From Aeoliella mucimassa (GTDB taxonomy: Bacteria > Planctomycetota > Planctomycetia > Pirellulales > Lacipirellulaceae): a stretch of DNA of 64,000 bases. Both the position numbers and the translations under genes were made by a program. Shown one piece after another: positions 41,070-50,777 of the stretch (positions are counted from its first letter, which is position 1; each line of letters begins with the position of its first letter). The notes below the pieces were generated by a model, which was given only the letters and a program-made list of their open reading frames with translations, ran no database searches and had not been told where the DNA came from. The DNA is taken from assembly GCF_007748035.1 (NCBI RefSeq), contig NZ_CP036278.1, forward strand, positions 2,480,001 to 2,544,000. Direction: 5' to 3'.

Positions 41070-42409
41070 TCTGTTGCTCCTTCGTGTCGGCGGAAACGGC
41101 CAATCAAAACTAATAGTAGGCCGCACGTGCTGAGCGCAATCGTCGAGGGCTCGGGCACGGTTGTCTGGTCGCGAACCAATCGCACGTAATTGAATACGCG
41201 TTGTACGTCGCCTTGAGGGCCATTCCCTAAGCTGGGGTAATCGGCTGGATCGCCGGCCTTGGGATCACTGCGCTGAGAACCTGCTCCATGGACGTCTTGC
41301 ACGGTCGTGCCGTCCATCGTTCCGAGTCCTTCACCAAAGGCAACATACACCGCATTTTCGGCAGTGCCTGTAAAGCTGAGGAAGCTAGTGCTCGACCAAT
41401 AGAACGCATAGTCCAATTCTCCCGCTTCGTCGATGATCTGCGTGGCATCGAATAGTTCATTGATGGCAGCCGAGTTCGTTGCATCGGGAGAGCGGCTGTA
41501 ATCAACCAGGCTTTGCAACTCCTTCGCGTTGGGTAATCGCCAGTCGTTGTGCCCCAGGTAGTTCTCGGCGTTCATCTCTTCAGCCCAAGCCAGGGCCGAT
41601 TGCCAGTTCATGCCTTCGCCACTGTCGGTCTGAGCCCACATCAACTCGGTAGCTTCGTCGGTAATCGTACCATCGCCGTTGTCGACAAACTGGTTCACTC
41701 CGTATTCAGGATTGCCGCGCACAAAACGGGCATAGTAAGTCTTGGCGTTGCCAGCACCATTGCTGTCGGCCGGGTAGCCTTTGATGCGCCCGTCAGCAAA
41801 GTTCACACCGAACATCGCCGACTGATTGTCCATGACGGTGCTGGTATAAAGGGTGCTTGTCGCCCATTGCGAGTCGATCATTCTTTCGCCGGCCGAAGTA
41901 TCGCCATAAGCAAACTGAAACACAGTATCGTCGATAAACGGAGTAGCTGACTCGGGCGTAGCACTCATTGTGTTCGGATCGGTACCGCGATAGTCGATCA
42001 GGGAGTACAGCTGCTTAATCGAAGGCACACGCCAGTCGTTGAAGCCTCCGTAATTGTTCGAATTGAGCACTGCTACATAGGCTAGTGCGTCGGCATAGGA
42101 CATTTTATCATCGGCATCAAGCGCACCATCCCCGTTCCAATCGGCACCTTGAGTCCAGGTGAGGCTGGTCACGTTATCCAGCACCGATAATCCATCGCTG
42201 CTGACCGAGTAGCTAAACGCATGGCCCTCGAACTGGGCGTCCTGACCATAGAATGGATTGCCTGAAGTGGGAGCTGTGATACTGACAGCGTTCCCATAGA
42301 AAGTGGATTGCCCAGTGTCGACGATGTTGTAGTTTGCTCCCTCTGCTTGCTGCTGATGAAAGATCAAGGCCACCAAAAGTAGGGGGATCTGGAGATAAGG
42401 GCGTGCCAT
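41066..42409 (-). CDS. DUF1566 protein with PEP-CTERM anchor
   Basis: A 447-aa paralog of the downstream gene. A signal peptide (LLLVALIFHQQQAEGA) precedes two DUF1566 repeats (DWRVPSIKQLYSLIDYRGTD and DWRLPNAKELQSLVDYSRSP, with shared GVNFADGRIKGYP and DVHGAGSQRSDP). The C-terminal PEP-CTERM signal is VPEPSTIALSTCGLLLVLIG, then RFRRHEG. The start at 42409 is taken from the signal peptide; the frame is open to 42469. The two genes are translationally coupled, and one is anchored while the other is not. Confidence 0.88.
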   Translation of the reverse strand: MARPYLQIPLLLVALIFHQQQAEGANYNIVDTGQSTFYGNAVSITAPTSGNPFYGQDAQFEGHAFSYSVSSDGLSVLDNVTSLTWTQGADWNGDGALDADDKMSYADALAYVAVLNSNNYGGFNDWRVPSIKQLYSLIDYRGTDPNTMSATPESATPFIDDTVFQFAYGDTSAGERMIDSQWATSTLYTSTVMDNQSAMFGVNFADGRIKGYPADSNGAGNAKTYYARFVRGNPEYGVNQFVDNGDGTITDEATELMWAQTDSGEGMNWQSALAWAEEMNAENYLGHNDWRLPNAKELQSLVDYSRSPDATNSAAINELFDATQIIDEAGELDYAFYWSSTSFLSFTGTAENAVYVAFGEGLGTMDGTTVQDVHGAGSQRSDPKAGDPADYPSLGNGPQGDVQRVFNYVRLVRDQTTVPEPSTIALSTCGLLLVLIGRFRRHEGATE

Positions 42410-42683
42410 CTGTAATAATTCTTCCTGCTGGGAGGTCATTTGGGGGAATGCATCCCGTCCGTTCCACATTGCAAGAATCGGACTTCGGCTTCTCTGTCGT
42501 TCCTTAGCCCTAAACGCGAAGCACCCTACAACGTCTACCAGTAGTGCGGGAAATGTCGAGAAAAACGCTGCAAGCGGGTGGTTTTCCCTAGATGAGGTAC
42601 GTGCAGTAAGTCTTTCCAGTTTATTCGTCCCGTGCGGTAGAATTGGGAACTCGTCTTGCGTTTATAGATAGATGGGCCCATAT

Positions 42684-43322
42684 ATGAACGACCCGCCGGA
42701 AAAACTCTTGCAGCTTGTAAGCCTTATTCGCCTTGGCGATTTACAGGCACTGGCCAGGGTGTTTGCATTGCAACGTCCACGTCTGCTTCGCACGGTGCAG
42801 TTTCGTCTCGATCGACGTCTCGCGGGACGGATTGATCCTGAGGACGTGCTGCAGGAAGCCTATCTCGCAGCGGTCGATCGAATCGGCCACTTCTCGGGCG
42901 AGACGGCCGCTTCGCTGTACGTGTGGTTACGGCTCATCGTGACTCAATGCTTAGCCGATCTATATCGCCGGCATCACGGCGCTCAGAAGCGAGATGTTGG
43001 TCGCGAAGTATCGTTGCAGGCAACCAATCCAGCGCAGAATACTTCGTGTTGCATTGCGGTCGAACTATCGGGCAAGCTTACTTCGCCCAGCCAGGCAGCC
43101 ATTCGCGAAGAGCAATCACGCCGCCTGCAGGAACTGATCGAAGAGATGGACGAGATCGATCGCGAAGTACTCGCGCTGCGGCACTTCGAGGAATTGACCA
43201 ATAGCGAAACCGCCGAGGTGCTCGGCATCCAACCAAAAGCGGCCAGCATCCGCTACATTCGCGCGTTGCGTCGACTCAAAGACGTCATGTCAGCAGCCGG
43301 TTATAGCGACGATCTGAAGTAG
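42684..43322 (+). CDS. ECF sigma-70 factor, planctomycete type
   Basis: A 212-aa sigma factor. The sigma-2 region (RTVQFRLDRRLAGRIDPEDV, LQEAYLAAVDRI, VWLRLIVTQCLADLYRRHHG) and the sigma-4 region (EMDEIDREVLALRHFEELTN, SETAEVLGIQPKAASIRYIR) are both complete. An ATG at 42672 (MGPYMNDPP) is an alternative start. It lies 29 bases before the kinase gene on the same strand, an arrangement seen in planctomycetes where the kinase controls or is controlled by the sigma factor. Confidence 0.9.
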   Translation: MNDPPEKLLQLVSLIRLGDLQALARVFALQRPRLLRTVQFRLDRRLAGRIDPEDVLQEAYLAAVDRIGHFSGETAASLYVWLRLIVTQCLADLYRRHHGAQKRDVGREVSLQATNPAQNTSCCIAVELSGKLTSPSQAAIREEQSRRLQELIEEMDEIDREVLALRHFEELTNSETAEVLGIQPKAASIRYIRALRRLKDVMSAAGYSDDLK

Positions 43323-43351
43323 TTGTTCTCGAAGGGGCAAGAGAGATTGTG

Positions 43352-45367
43352 ATGAGTGATCACTCGGACGCAGAACGCGAGCCAATTGAACTGTTGGCCG
43401 AGGAGTTTGTTGATCGCATCCGGCGCGGAGAACAGCCGACGGTCGAGGAGTATGCCTCGCGAAGTCCCGATCTGGCCGAAGAGATTCTCGACTTGTTTCC
43501 CGCCATTGCTGCCATCGAGGAATCAAAAGTCCCCAGCGAAGGTTATATCAAGTTAGCTCCCCCACCAGAGTGCTTGGACGACTTTCAACTACTTCGAGAG
43601 ATTGGCCGCGGCGGCATGGGTATCGTGTACGAAGCGTACCAAAAGTCGTTGGGCCGTCGAGTTGCTTTGAAGCTGCTGCCAAAGCTGGCGTTGTACAACA
43701 CCAGTCACCTGCAACGCTTCCGTCGCGAAGCACGCACTGCAGCGAAATTGCACCACACCAATATCGTGCCAGTCTTCGGTGTGGGGCATCAGGACGAGTA
43801 TCACTACTTCGTGATGCAGTTCATCGAGGGGGCGGGACTCGACCGAGTCTTGAAACGCCTTGAGCAGTCGATGAGTGTAAACGACAAGATAAACGTGAGC
43901 GAGATCGTGCAATCGATAGCGGCATCGCAAGAGACGATTGCCGATCGAGCGATGCTTACGACCTTTTTGGATATCGAACCAGAAGACGACCTGCGCGAAG
44001 CTCGTGATTCGGAAGAGCAAAGCAGCGCGTCGCTCAGCGGTTCCGTTCAACTCACTCCAGGAGCTTCTCCGCGAAACTACTGGGAGTCTGTTGCAGTGCT
44101 CGGCGTTCAGGTCGCCGAAGCCCTTGCGTACGCGCACCAGCAGGGAGTGTTGCACCGCGATATTAAGCCAGCCAACCTATTGGTGGATACTCAGGGCAAA
44201 GTGTGGGTGGCCGACTTCGGGCTTTCCAAGGCGTTGGAAAACGAGCAGTTGAGCGCTTCCGACGAGATGATGGGAACGCCGGCTTACATGGCTCCTGAGC
44301 AACTTCGCGGAGAGACCGATCACCGCAGCGACATCTACAGTCTCGGACTCACGCTTTACGAACTAGCGACGTTGCAAAGTCCGTTTCCGGCTGCGAATCG
44401 CGCGGAGTTATTGCATCGCATTGCTACCGAGCAGCCCGCTCGTCCACGGCAAGTCCGTCCCTCCATCCCAACTGACCTGGAGACCATCATCCTAACGGCG
44501 ATCGCTCCCGAGCCAGCCAGTCGATACCAATCAGCCGACGACTTAGCGGGCGACTTGCAGCGGTACCTGGAGAATCGGCCGATCGTCGCTCGGCGCACCT
44601 CCGCACTCAAGCGACTATGGCTGTGGCATCGACGGAATCCAACCGTGGCTGCCCTGTCGGGTGCGGCCATCGCGTTGTTGGTACTGGTCGCAGTGACCGC
44701 CATGATCGGTTATGCGCACACAGCGAGCGCCTTGGCGGGGGAGCGTAAGCAGCGCGAGCGAGCCGAAACTGCCAACGAGCTAGCCGTCGAGGCGCTCGAT
44801 CGCATTTACTCGCAGCTCTCCCCCGATCCGGCGATGGCAGCCCGCTTGCCCCAGGATCGGACGCCGGTCTCTCCCGCTACTGCGGCCATGCTGGAAGAGA
44901 TGCTCACGTTCTACGACCGGTTGGCGGAGCAGGAGGATGGCCAGGTCACGTATGGAGAGCAGATCGCGCTGGCGAATCGGCACATTGGAGATATACGTCA
45001 CCATCTTGGTCAACTTGAACAGGCGAAGTCTGCTTATCTGAAAGCGCTCGAACAGTATCGCGTGCTCGATGAAGTAGCGGACGCGCGCGTCCACCTGTTC
45101 GATCAGGCCATTGTGCTTGTCGAGTACGGCATTGTCATCGACCGTTTACGCGAGCCTGCCGAGGCAAGGGAGTCGTGGAAAGAAGCGAAGAAGTTGCTAT
45201 CTCAGCTGCAGGAAACCAGTAACCTATCCAGCGAGATGCATGTGCTGGAAGTTCGAGTAAAGGACTTGCTAGAAGGTCGGAAGGATAGTCGCCCGCCGAT
45301 GCATCGTGGCGATGGCATGGATCGCCCAAGACAGCCACGTCGACCAGTTGGGCCACGCAGAGGTTGA
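43352..45367 (+). CDS. Membrane Ser/Thr protein kinase (Hanks type)
   Basis: A 671-aa kinase. An N-terminal acidic region (EEFVDRIRRGEQPTVEEYAS) precedes the kinase domain at about residues 75-380: glycine loop EIGRGGMGIVYEA (about 81), VALKLLPK, catalytic HRDIKPANLLVD (about 267), DFGLSKAL (about 288), and APEQLRGETDHRSDIYSLGL. An insert of about 75 residues lies between the hinge (HYFVMQFIEG) and helix E. One membrane segment is near 435 (AIALLVLVAVTAMIGY), then helical TPR-like repeats (HIGDIRHHLGQLEQAKSAYL) face outside. It is likely cotranscribed with the sigma factor. Confidence 0.93.
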   Translation: MSDHSDAEREPIELLAEEFVDRIRRGEQPTVEEYASRSPDLAEEILDLFPAIAAIEESKVPSEGYIKLAPPPECLDDFQLLREIGRGGMGIVYEAYQKSLGRRVALKLLPKLALYNTSHLQRFRREARTAAKLHHTNIVPVFGVGHQDEYHYFVMQFIEGAGLDRVLKRLEQSMSVNDKINVSEIVQSIAASQETIADRAMLTTFLDIEPEDDLREARDSEEQSSASLSGSVQLTPGASPRNYWESVAVLGVQVAEALAYAHQQGVLHRDIKPANLLVDTQGKVWVADFGLSKALENEQLSASDEMMGTPAYMAPEQLRGETDHRSDIYSLGLTLYELATLQSPFPAANRAELLHRIATEQPARPRQVRPSIPTDLETIILTAIAPEPASRYQSADDLAGDLQRYLENRPIVARRTSALKRLWLWHRRNPTVAALSGAAIALLVLVAVTAMIGYAHTASALAGERKQRERAETANELAVEALDRIYSQLSPDPAMAARLPQDRTPVSPATAAMLEEMLTFYDRLAEQEDGQVTYGEQIALANRHIGDIRHHLGQLEQAKSAYLKALEQYRVLDEVADARVHLFDQAIVLVEYGIVIDRLREPAEARESWKEAKKLLSQLQETSNLSSEMHVLEVRVKDLLEGRKDSRPPMHRGDGMDRPRQPRRPVGPRRG

Positions 45368-45895
45368 GCCGCAGTCACGAATTCACTCGCCATTCGCCTT
45401 GCTTCATGCGGCCTGCCGCCCCTGTTTCCGTAGGGTATCCTTGGCGTTCATGGAATTTGGATAAATTCGAATGCGTTTTTGTTAAATCGCTTGTTTGCAC
45501 GAATGCGCTGCGCTGTTGAGTGTATGCGCTACGGCGCATAACACAGAGTTTTTTTCCTACTTCTTGACTGTTCGCCATATAGTTGACCTGTGGGCGATTG
45601 ACGAACATCGAACTATCATCCATAACAACGCAGCTTTGTTTACAGCAGGCTGATTGCTTATTAGATTGGTAATCAATTAAGTAAGCCGTTGTTTTTTTCG
45701 TACGTGAGCTATTGCGGTTCGTCTCGTAAAGGATGCTTGGTGAGAAGTAGTTACCGCAAGCAACGTGCTGCAAAGAGATTGCTGTACGGATTTCCAATTG
45801 TTCAACCGACTACTGAGTTACAGGAATCTGCAAAATTTGGTCTTGCTCAAAACCGCATCTTAGCATTTTGAGCGAAATCATGTAAAACCACCATC
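45368..45895. other. 528-base intergenic region
   Basis: AT-rich in its middle and right part. It holds a short palindrome TATGCGC-TAC-G-GCGCATA at 45523-45540. Open frames here are judged not coding (odd composition, many Ser/Thr/Cys, no domain). It probably carries the promoter of the LuxR-type gene. Confidence 0.5.
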
Positions 45896-46159
45896 ATGTC
45901 ACACGATCTAACTCCCCGCGAATGCGAAGTTGTCCGCCTCATCAGTCTCGGTTGCTCCGACCTGGATGCGGGCAAGGTACTTGGTCTCTCTCCTTCCACC
46001 ATCAACACTCATCGCACGAACGCGATGCAGAAGTTGGGGGTGCGTAAAGTTGCGTTGCTCACGCGCTTGGCTATCAAGCATCGGATCACCAAGATGACCG
46101 ATACGCTGACGCCTTCCGAGAAGCGTAAGTGCAAACGCAAGAAGGACGGCTGGAGCTAA
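45896..46159 (+). CDS. Orphan LuxR-type HTH protein (87 aa)
   Basis: Residues 1-62 form a GerE/LuxR DNA-binding domain: LTPRECEVVRLISLGCSDLD, AGKVLGLSPSTINTHRTNAM, QKLGVRKVALLTRLAIKHRI. The tail is very basic (SEKRKCKRKKDGWS). There is no receiver or ligand domain, so it must be a stand-alone DNA binder or respond through a partner. 187 bases separate it from the HD gene. Confidence 0.87.
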   Translation: MSHDLTPRECEVVRLISLGCSDLDAGKVLGLSPSTINTHRTNAMQKLGVRKVALLTRLAIKHRITKMTDTLTPSEKRKCKRKKDGWS

Positions 46160-46346
46160 CACGGTTTCGCGCAGCGATTCCGAGTACTCTGCCAATTCCA
46201 AGGAACCCTTGCTACGCCCAAGTTGCGCGCGAGCTACAGGTTAGCTCGGGTAGTTTCAATCGAGGTATGTAGTCGGCGAGGACATTACAAGGTAATCTAT
46301 AGGGCTTTCCGCACAAGCTCTCCCTATAGACGTTGCCAGAGTTCCA

Positions 46347-47363
46347 ATGTCCGACATTACTTCGCTCCACTTGCTTGCGCCCGGTGAAATGGGCGACTTC
46401 TTTGCCCTGTTGGCCGAAAAGCAGGTGCTCGCAACCAAAGATGGCAAGCCGTACTACCGAGTGACGTTTTGCGACGCTGGACGCGAGGTCTGCTTTCCTA
46501 TCTGGAGCGATGCAACGTTAGCGGCCACTTGTCGCGAAGAGTGGCAAGCCGGCGAATTCTATAAGCTCCGCGCGGAGCTTCGCGATACCAACTACGGGTT
46601 GCAGCTTGAGATTCACCGCATCCGCCCGGTGGAGGAGGCGGATCGCGAAGATGGCTTCGATCCACTGATGTGCGCTGCGCGTTCGCGTTTCGATCCCGAA
46701 GCGATGTTTACCGAACTGATGGAGATCGCCGAACAGGTGATCGACGATGAACCGCTTCGCGAGTTGGTCACTTCGATCTACGAGCAGTATCGCGATGAGC
46801 TGCTGCTGATGCCGGCCGCTCAATACAATCATCACTCTTATCTTAGTGGGTATCTTGAGCATGTGGTGAACGTCACCCGCAACGCGCGCGTGCTCACTGA
46901 GCTTTATGCACAATTGTACGACGAGTTGACTCCTCCGATTAACGTGGGGCTGGCGGTCGCTGGGGCGATGTTGCACGACATCGGTAAGCTGCGCGAACTC
47001 GCTACCGGTCCGGCGGGTGCCACTTACACTTCGGCTGGTACCTTGATCGGTCACGTACTGCAGGGGCGCGACATTGTTCGCGAAGCCGCAGTCGACAGCG
47101 ATATCGATGAAGAGCTGTTGTTGCGGCTCGAGCACATCATCGTGTCGCATCAGCGATTGCCCGAATGGGGAGCTCCGAAGCCTCCGATGTTTATCGAAGC
47201 ACTCATCGTGCATCACTCCGACGACCTCGACGCGAAGCTACAGATGATGGTGACCGCGATCAGCGAAGAGTCGGGTGAGGGGGAGTTTACCAGTAAGCGT
47301 AACGCGCTCAGGCAACCAGTGTTCCGTGGTAAGTTGGTGGAACCCAAAGAGGAAGAGGAGTAA
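46347..47363 (+). CDS. OB-fold plus HD-domain phosphohydrolase (YhaM-like)
   Basis: A 338-aa protein. The N-terminal part (residues about 1-95, DGKPYYRVTFCDAGREVCFP, YKLRAELRDTNYGLQLEIHR) is an OB-like fold. The HD domain (about 155-310) has HHSYLSGYLEHVVNVTRNA, GAMLHDIGKLRE (H and D at about 209-210), HVLQGRDIV, HIIVSHQRLPEWGAPKPP and ALIVHHSDDLDAKL. This is the layout of YhaM-type 3'-5' exoribonucleases. It is probably cytoplasmic and metal-dependent. Confidence 0.87.
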   Translation: MSDITSLHLLAPGEMGDFFALLAEKQVLATKDGKPYYRVTFCDAGREVCFPIWSDATLAATCREEWQAGEFYKLRAELRDTNYGLQLEIHRIRPVEEADREDGFDPLMCAARSRFDPEAMFTELMEIAEQVIDDEPLRELVTSIYEQYRDELLLMPAAQYNHHSYLSGYLEHVVNVTRNARVLTELYAQLYDELTPPINVGLAVAGAMLHDIGKLRELATGPAGATYTSAGTLIGHVLQGRDIVREAAVDSDIDEELLLRLEHIIVSHQRLPEWGAPKPPMFIEALIVHHSDDLDAKLQMMVTAISEESGEGEFTSKRNALRQPVFRGKLVEPKEEEE

Positions 47364-47376
47364 CCACCACAACTGG

Positions 47377-48135
47377 TTACTGAAAATCAAAGGAGAGCAC
47401 TGCTTGCTCGCCGCCCAGGAAGGTGGTCGTTTCGTGAGCGGTTACCTGCACCTCGCCCGGCAGGCCGATCGCTTCGCCTTCTTTGATCACCGAGTTCTTT
47501 TCCAGCAGGTGATGGGCCAGGTTGTAGGCGTGGTTCATCAGTTCTTGAGGATGACCTACGTAGTGTGGCATCTCGATTTCGAGTTTCCCTAGCGATGCCA
47601 TGCCGGTGGTGTAGAGTCGCATGCCGCCCTGGTCGTTCCCTTCCACCTGGAAGTCAAGCCACAGGTGCAGCGGCATGTCGTCGCGGGCCATTTGACTAGC
47701 GACTTCCACAAACGCGTTCGGTTCGTGCACCGCGCGACTACCGCCCCACTGGAGTCCCACCGCGTTGGCTTCGGGAAGCAGCGCGGCCATGAATCGGGTG
47801 AGCCGCATGCACTTGCGGATGCGGCTGCTTCCTTCGTCGATCAATGCGACGAGTAAGTGGGCCCGATGCTTTCCGAATTGCTCAGCTGCGTTTGGCCAGT
47901 ACCAGGCGCGAGCCGCGGGGCCGGCGAGTTGGTCGGCCGGAATCGGTTTGTTGACCAGCGTGTAGGCGATGATCGCTTCGCCCCACTGAAAGGTGGCCAT
48001 CGCTGGAGTTTGGCTCGACAGCTCAATCGCTGCCGAGTCGGGATTCGCCGCGTTGCACCGCGTTTGCACCGCAGTAGGATCAGGAAGCTCCGGCTGCTCG
48101 AGGGCAATCAGGGCCAACCATGTGTTGGAGTTCAT
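47377..48135 (-). CDS. DUF4261-family protein
   Basis: A 252-aa protein of unknown function. Recognisable elements: MATFQWGEAIIAYTLVNKPI, ARAWYWPNAAEQFGKHRAHL, LTRFMAALLPEANAVGLQWG, LEIEMPHYVGHPQELMNHAY. Cytoplasmic, no signal peptide. It starts 3 bases after the prmC stop and probably belongs to the rpmE-prfA-prmC operon. Confidence 0.75.
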   Translation of the reverse strand: MNSNTWLALIALEQPELPDPTAVQTRCNAANPDSAAIELSSQTPAMATFQWGEAIIAYTLVNKPIPADQLAGPAARAWYWPNAAEQFGKHRAHLLVALIDEGSSRIRKCMRLTRFMAALLPEANAVGLQWGGSRAVHEPNAFVEVASQMARDDMPLHLWLDFQVEGNDQGGMRLYTTGMASLGKLEIEMPHYVGHPQELMNHAYNLAHHLLEKNSVIKEGEAIGLPGEVQVTAHETTTFLGGEQAVLSFDFQ

Positions 48136-48138
48136 CGG

Positions 48139-49041
48139 TTACCCTTCCAGACGGGCCTGAGCAATGCGAGCATGCCCGTCGATGTCTTTGAGTGTTGGCA
48201 GCAGAGCGAGGGGCGACTCTTCGATCAGTCGCTCAACCCGCGTTGCGATCATGGGACTCATCTCGATGGCCAGTACGCCAGTGGGAGTCAGACGCTCCGG
48301 CGCCTCACGAATGAGTCGTTCGATGACATCGGTCCCCTCGGGCCCACCGTCGAGAGCGAGCGCGGGCTCGAAGTCGCGAACCGTTTTGTTGAGTTGTTGC
48401 ATCTCCTCCGAAGTCACGTAAGGAGGGTTCGATGCGATGAAGTCGTACTTTGCGTCGGCCGGCAGCGCCTGGTAGGCATCTCCCTTCACGAACGCGACAC
48501 GATCGTCCACTTTGTGTTTCGCGGCATTGCGTTTGGCGACTTCAATCGCTTGCGGGCTGAGGTCGACCGCGGTCACCTGGCTTTTCGGCAAGTGCTTCGC
48601 CAGGCAGATGGCCACGATGCCGCTGCCGGTGCCGATGTCGAGCACTCGAAGCGGCGCATCGGCCCTGCCCTGCTGCTTGGCGTGGTCGAGGATCGCCATG
48701 ACCAGATGCTCGGTTTCCGGTCGCGGGATCAGCACGTCGGGCGTGACTTCGAAGTCGAGCGAGTAAAACTCTCGCTTACCAACCAAGTAGGCGACAGGAG
48801 TTCCCGCAGCTCGTTTCTTCACCAAGTCGCGAAAACGCTGGCGAAGCTCCTCGCCGGCGACTTCGTCGAACGCGGTGTAAAGCAGAATGCGTTGGCAACC
48901 GCGGCAGTGGGCCAGTAGCACTTCGGCTTCGAGCCGGGCAGGTTCGATGCCCCGCTCGCCGAAGAACTCGGTGGTCCAATTCAGCAGCCGGCCGATGGTC
49001 CATGCATCCGGATCACGTTGTGCAGCTTCCGACGTGGACAT
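48139..49041 (-). CDS. prmC: Release factor glutamine N5-methyltransferase PrmC
   Basis: A 300-aa enzyme that methylates the glutamine of the GGQ motif in peptide release factors using S-adenosylmethionine. The N-terminal helical domain (GIEPARLEAEVLLAHCRGCQ) is followed by SAM motif I VLDIGTGSGIVAI (about 133-145) and the catalytic NPPY at 205-208 (FIASNPPYVTSEEM). It lies 75 bases downstream of prfA, its substrate gene, as in many bacteria. Confidence 0.95.
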   Translation of the reverse strand: MSTSEAAQRDPDAWTIGRLLNWTTEFFGERGIEPARLEAEVLLAHCRGCQRILLYTAFDEVAGEELRQRFRDLVKKRAAGTPVAYLVGKREFYSLDFEVTPDVLIPRPETEHLVMAILDHAKQQGRADAPLRVLDIGTGSGIVAICLAKHLPKSQVTAVDLSPQAIEVAKRNAAKHKVDDRVAFVKGDAYQALPADAKYDFIASNPPYVTSEEMQQLNKTVRDFEPALALDGGPEGTDVIERLIREAPERLTPTGVLAIEMSPMIATRVERLIEESPLALLPTLKDIDGHARIAQARLEG

Positions 49042-49116
49042 GGGTGCGAGTAGCGATTGGTGCTTTGCGGTCTGGCGGTGTCATGCAACACCAACCAAGA
49101 TGCTCGGCGCCAAAGG

Positions 49117-50190
49117 CTATTCCAATCCTTCCATCTGGTCGCGGAGTTGTTGACGGTCGTACTCAATCATCGCGTCGGTCACTGGTTGAAGATCGCCAGC
49201 GATGATCTGGTCGAGCTTGTACAGGTTCAGCCCGATACGATGGTCGGTCAGTCGATTTTGAGGATAGTTGTACGTGCGAATTCGCTGGCTGCGATCGCCG
49301 GAGCCAACCAGGCTCTTCCGCTCGTCGGCTCGTTTTTGGGATTCCATTTGCTGGAAGTGGTCGTAGATTCGACTCTTGAGCACCCGTAACGCTTTCGCCA
49401 GATTCTTGTGCTGACTCTTTTCGTCCTGACATTGGACGACGATGCCGGTTTCGAGGTGGGTAAGCCGCACCGCCGACTCGGTCTTGTTCACGTGCTGACC
49501 ACCAGGGCCGCTCGCGCAAAACTTGTCCAACCGGTAGTCTTCCGGCTTCAGCTCGATTTCCACGTCTTCCGGCTCGGCCATCACCGCTACCGTGGCGGCC
49601 GACGTATGAACACGCCCTTGGGTTTCGGTTTCGGGCACGCGTTGCACCCGGTGGCCACCGCTTTCGTACTGCAGTTCGCGAAAGACGCCCTCACCCTCCA
49701 TGGCGAGCGATATCTCCTTAAAGCCGCCAAGCTCCGTGGCACTAGCGTCCATTACTTCCATCTTCCATCGCCGAGCTTCGGCGTGGCGTTTGTACATTTC
49801 GTACAGGTCGCGGGCGAACAACGCGGCTTCGTCGCCGCCGGTGCCGGCCCGGATTTCCATGATGCAGCGAGTACGGTTGGCGTCTTCGCCGCCAACGGTG
49901 AGCCCGAGCAGTTCGTCCCAGATTTCTTCCCGCTCTTCGCGAAGCGTCTCGATTTCGGCTTCGGCGAGTTCACGCATGTCGGCGTCGCCCGCCTCCAACA
50001 TTTCGCGGGCTTCGGACATTTCGTCGACGATTTGTTTGAAACGTCGGTAGCGACCTGCAAGCTTCGAGAGCGAACCATGTTCGCGGGCGGTTTGCGCAAG
50101 GCGATCGGAGCTACCGAGCACCTCGGGGTCGACTAAGTCCTTTTCGAGTTGCTCGAAGCGGGCGAGCTTGGATTCCAGCAAGTCGCGCAT
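49117..50190 (-). CDS. prfA: Peptide chain release factor 1
   Basis: A 357-aa class I release factor for UAA and UAG. An N-terminal helical domain ([20 protein letters not shown]) precedes the codon-recognition region ([20 protein letters not shown], with PxT at residues 186-188) and the GGQ loop at 230-232 ([20 protein letters not shown]). The C-terminal part includes [20 protein letters not shown]. Full length for the family. It is followed by prmC and preceded by rpmE. Confidence 0.97.
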   Translation of the reverse strand: MRDLLESKLARFEQLEKDLVDPEVLGSSDRLAQTAREHGSLSKLAGRYRRFKQIVDEMSEAREMLEAGDADMRELAEAEIETLREEREEIWDELLGLTVGGEDANRTRCIMEIRAGTGGDEAALFARDLYEMYKRHAEARRWKMEVMDASATELGGFKEISLAMEGEGVFRELQYESGGHRVQRVPETETQGRVHTSAATVAVMAEPEDVEIELKPEDYRLDKFCASGPGGQHVNKTESAVRLTHLETGIVVQCQDEKSQHKNLAKALRVLKSRIYDHFQQMESQKRADERKSLVGSGDRSQRIRTYNYPQNRLTDHRIGLNLYKLDQIIAGDLQPVTDAMIEYDRQQLRDQMEGLE

Positions 50191-50287
50191 GATGGCGGGG
50201 GTTCGTAAGAGGAATTAGGGGGCAAAATACCGACAGTCCATAAGCCGGCGCAGACCTTCTGCGCCGAGCGAGTCAGTCGTGCCCTAG

Positions 50288-50524
50288 CTACTTCTTCTTT
50301 TTGCCCTTGGTCAAGCTGGCGTAACCTGCCTTCGAGAACTTGTTCTTGAACTTCTCGATGCGGCCGGCCGTGTCGATAAACTTCAGCTTGCCGGTGAAGA
50401 ACGGGTGGCAAGCGCTGCAGATGTCGACCTTCAGCTCAGGACGCGTACTACGAGTGGTAAACGTATTACCACAACCGCAGTGCACGTTAGTTTCGACGTA
50501 ATTGGGATGAATGCCTTCTTTCAT
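50288..50524 (-). CDS. rpmE: 50S ribosomal protein L31
   Basis: A 78-aa ribosomal protein of the zinc-binding type: [14 protein letters not shown] and [18 protein letters not shown] give the CxC..CxxC ligand set. A basic tail follows ([19 protein letters not shown]). The start is set at ATG 50524 ([19 protein letters not shown]) after GGAGG; a longer upstream frame is not L31-like. The next gene is prfA. Confidence 0.95.
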   Translation of the reverse strand: MKEGIHPNYVETNVHCGCGNTFTTRSTRPELKVDICSACHPFFTGKLKFIDTAGRIEKFKNKFSKAGYASLTKGKKKK

Positions 50525-50777
50525 GGCGCTTGCGCCTCCAACAGAAAATGCTGCGGGTGGTTGTATCGCTTCGCTCGGGGATGAGCGTAAAGGGTGCTCA
50601 GCTCTGTACTTAAGCGAATCCTTGAGTATATCGGTCACCCCTCAACCGGACAAGAGGCCACCGCCCCACTTATCGGTCCTCCCGCCCAACTCCGCTCGGT
50701 CCATACTTCCAGCTCCGCTCCGTCGATCTATCCAGCTCCACTCCGCCCACACGAATAGCTCTAATGGGGGGGGGCTG

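Noticed and set aside
45375-45797. 140-aa minus-strand frame after the kinase gene
   Set aside because: Irregular Ser/Cys/Gln-rich composition, no domain, no ribosome binding site; the region looks intergenic.
47857-48918. 353-aa plus-strand frame opposite DUF4261 and prmC
   Set aside because: It spans the junction of two real minus-strand genes and contains no motif; prmC motifs on the other strand are certain.
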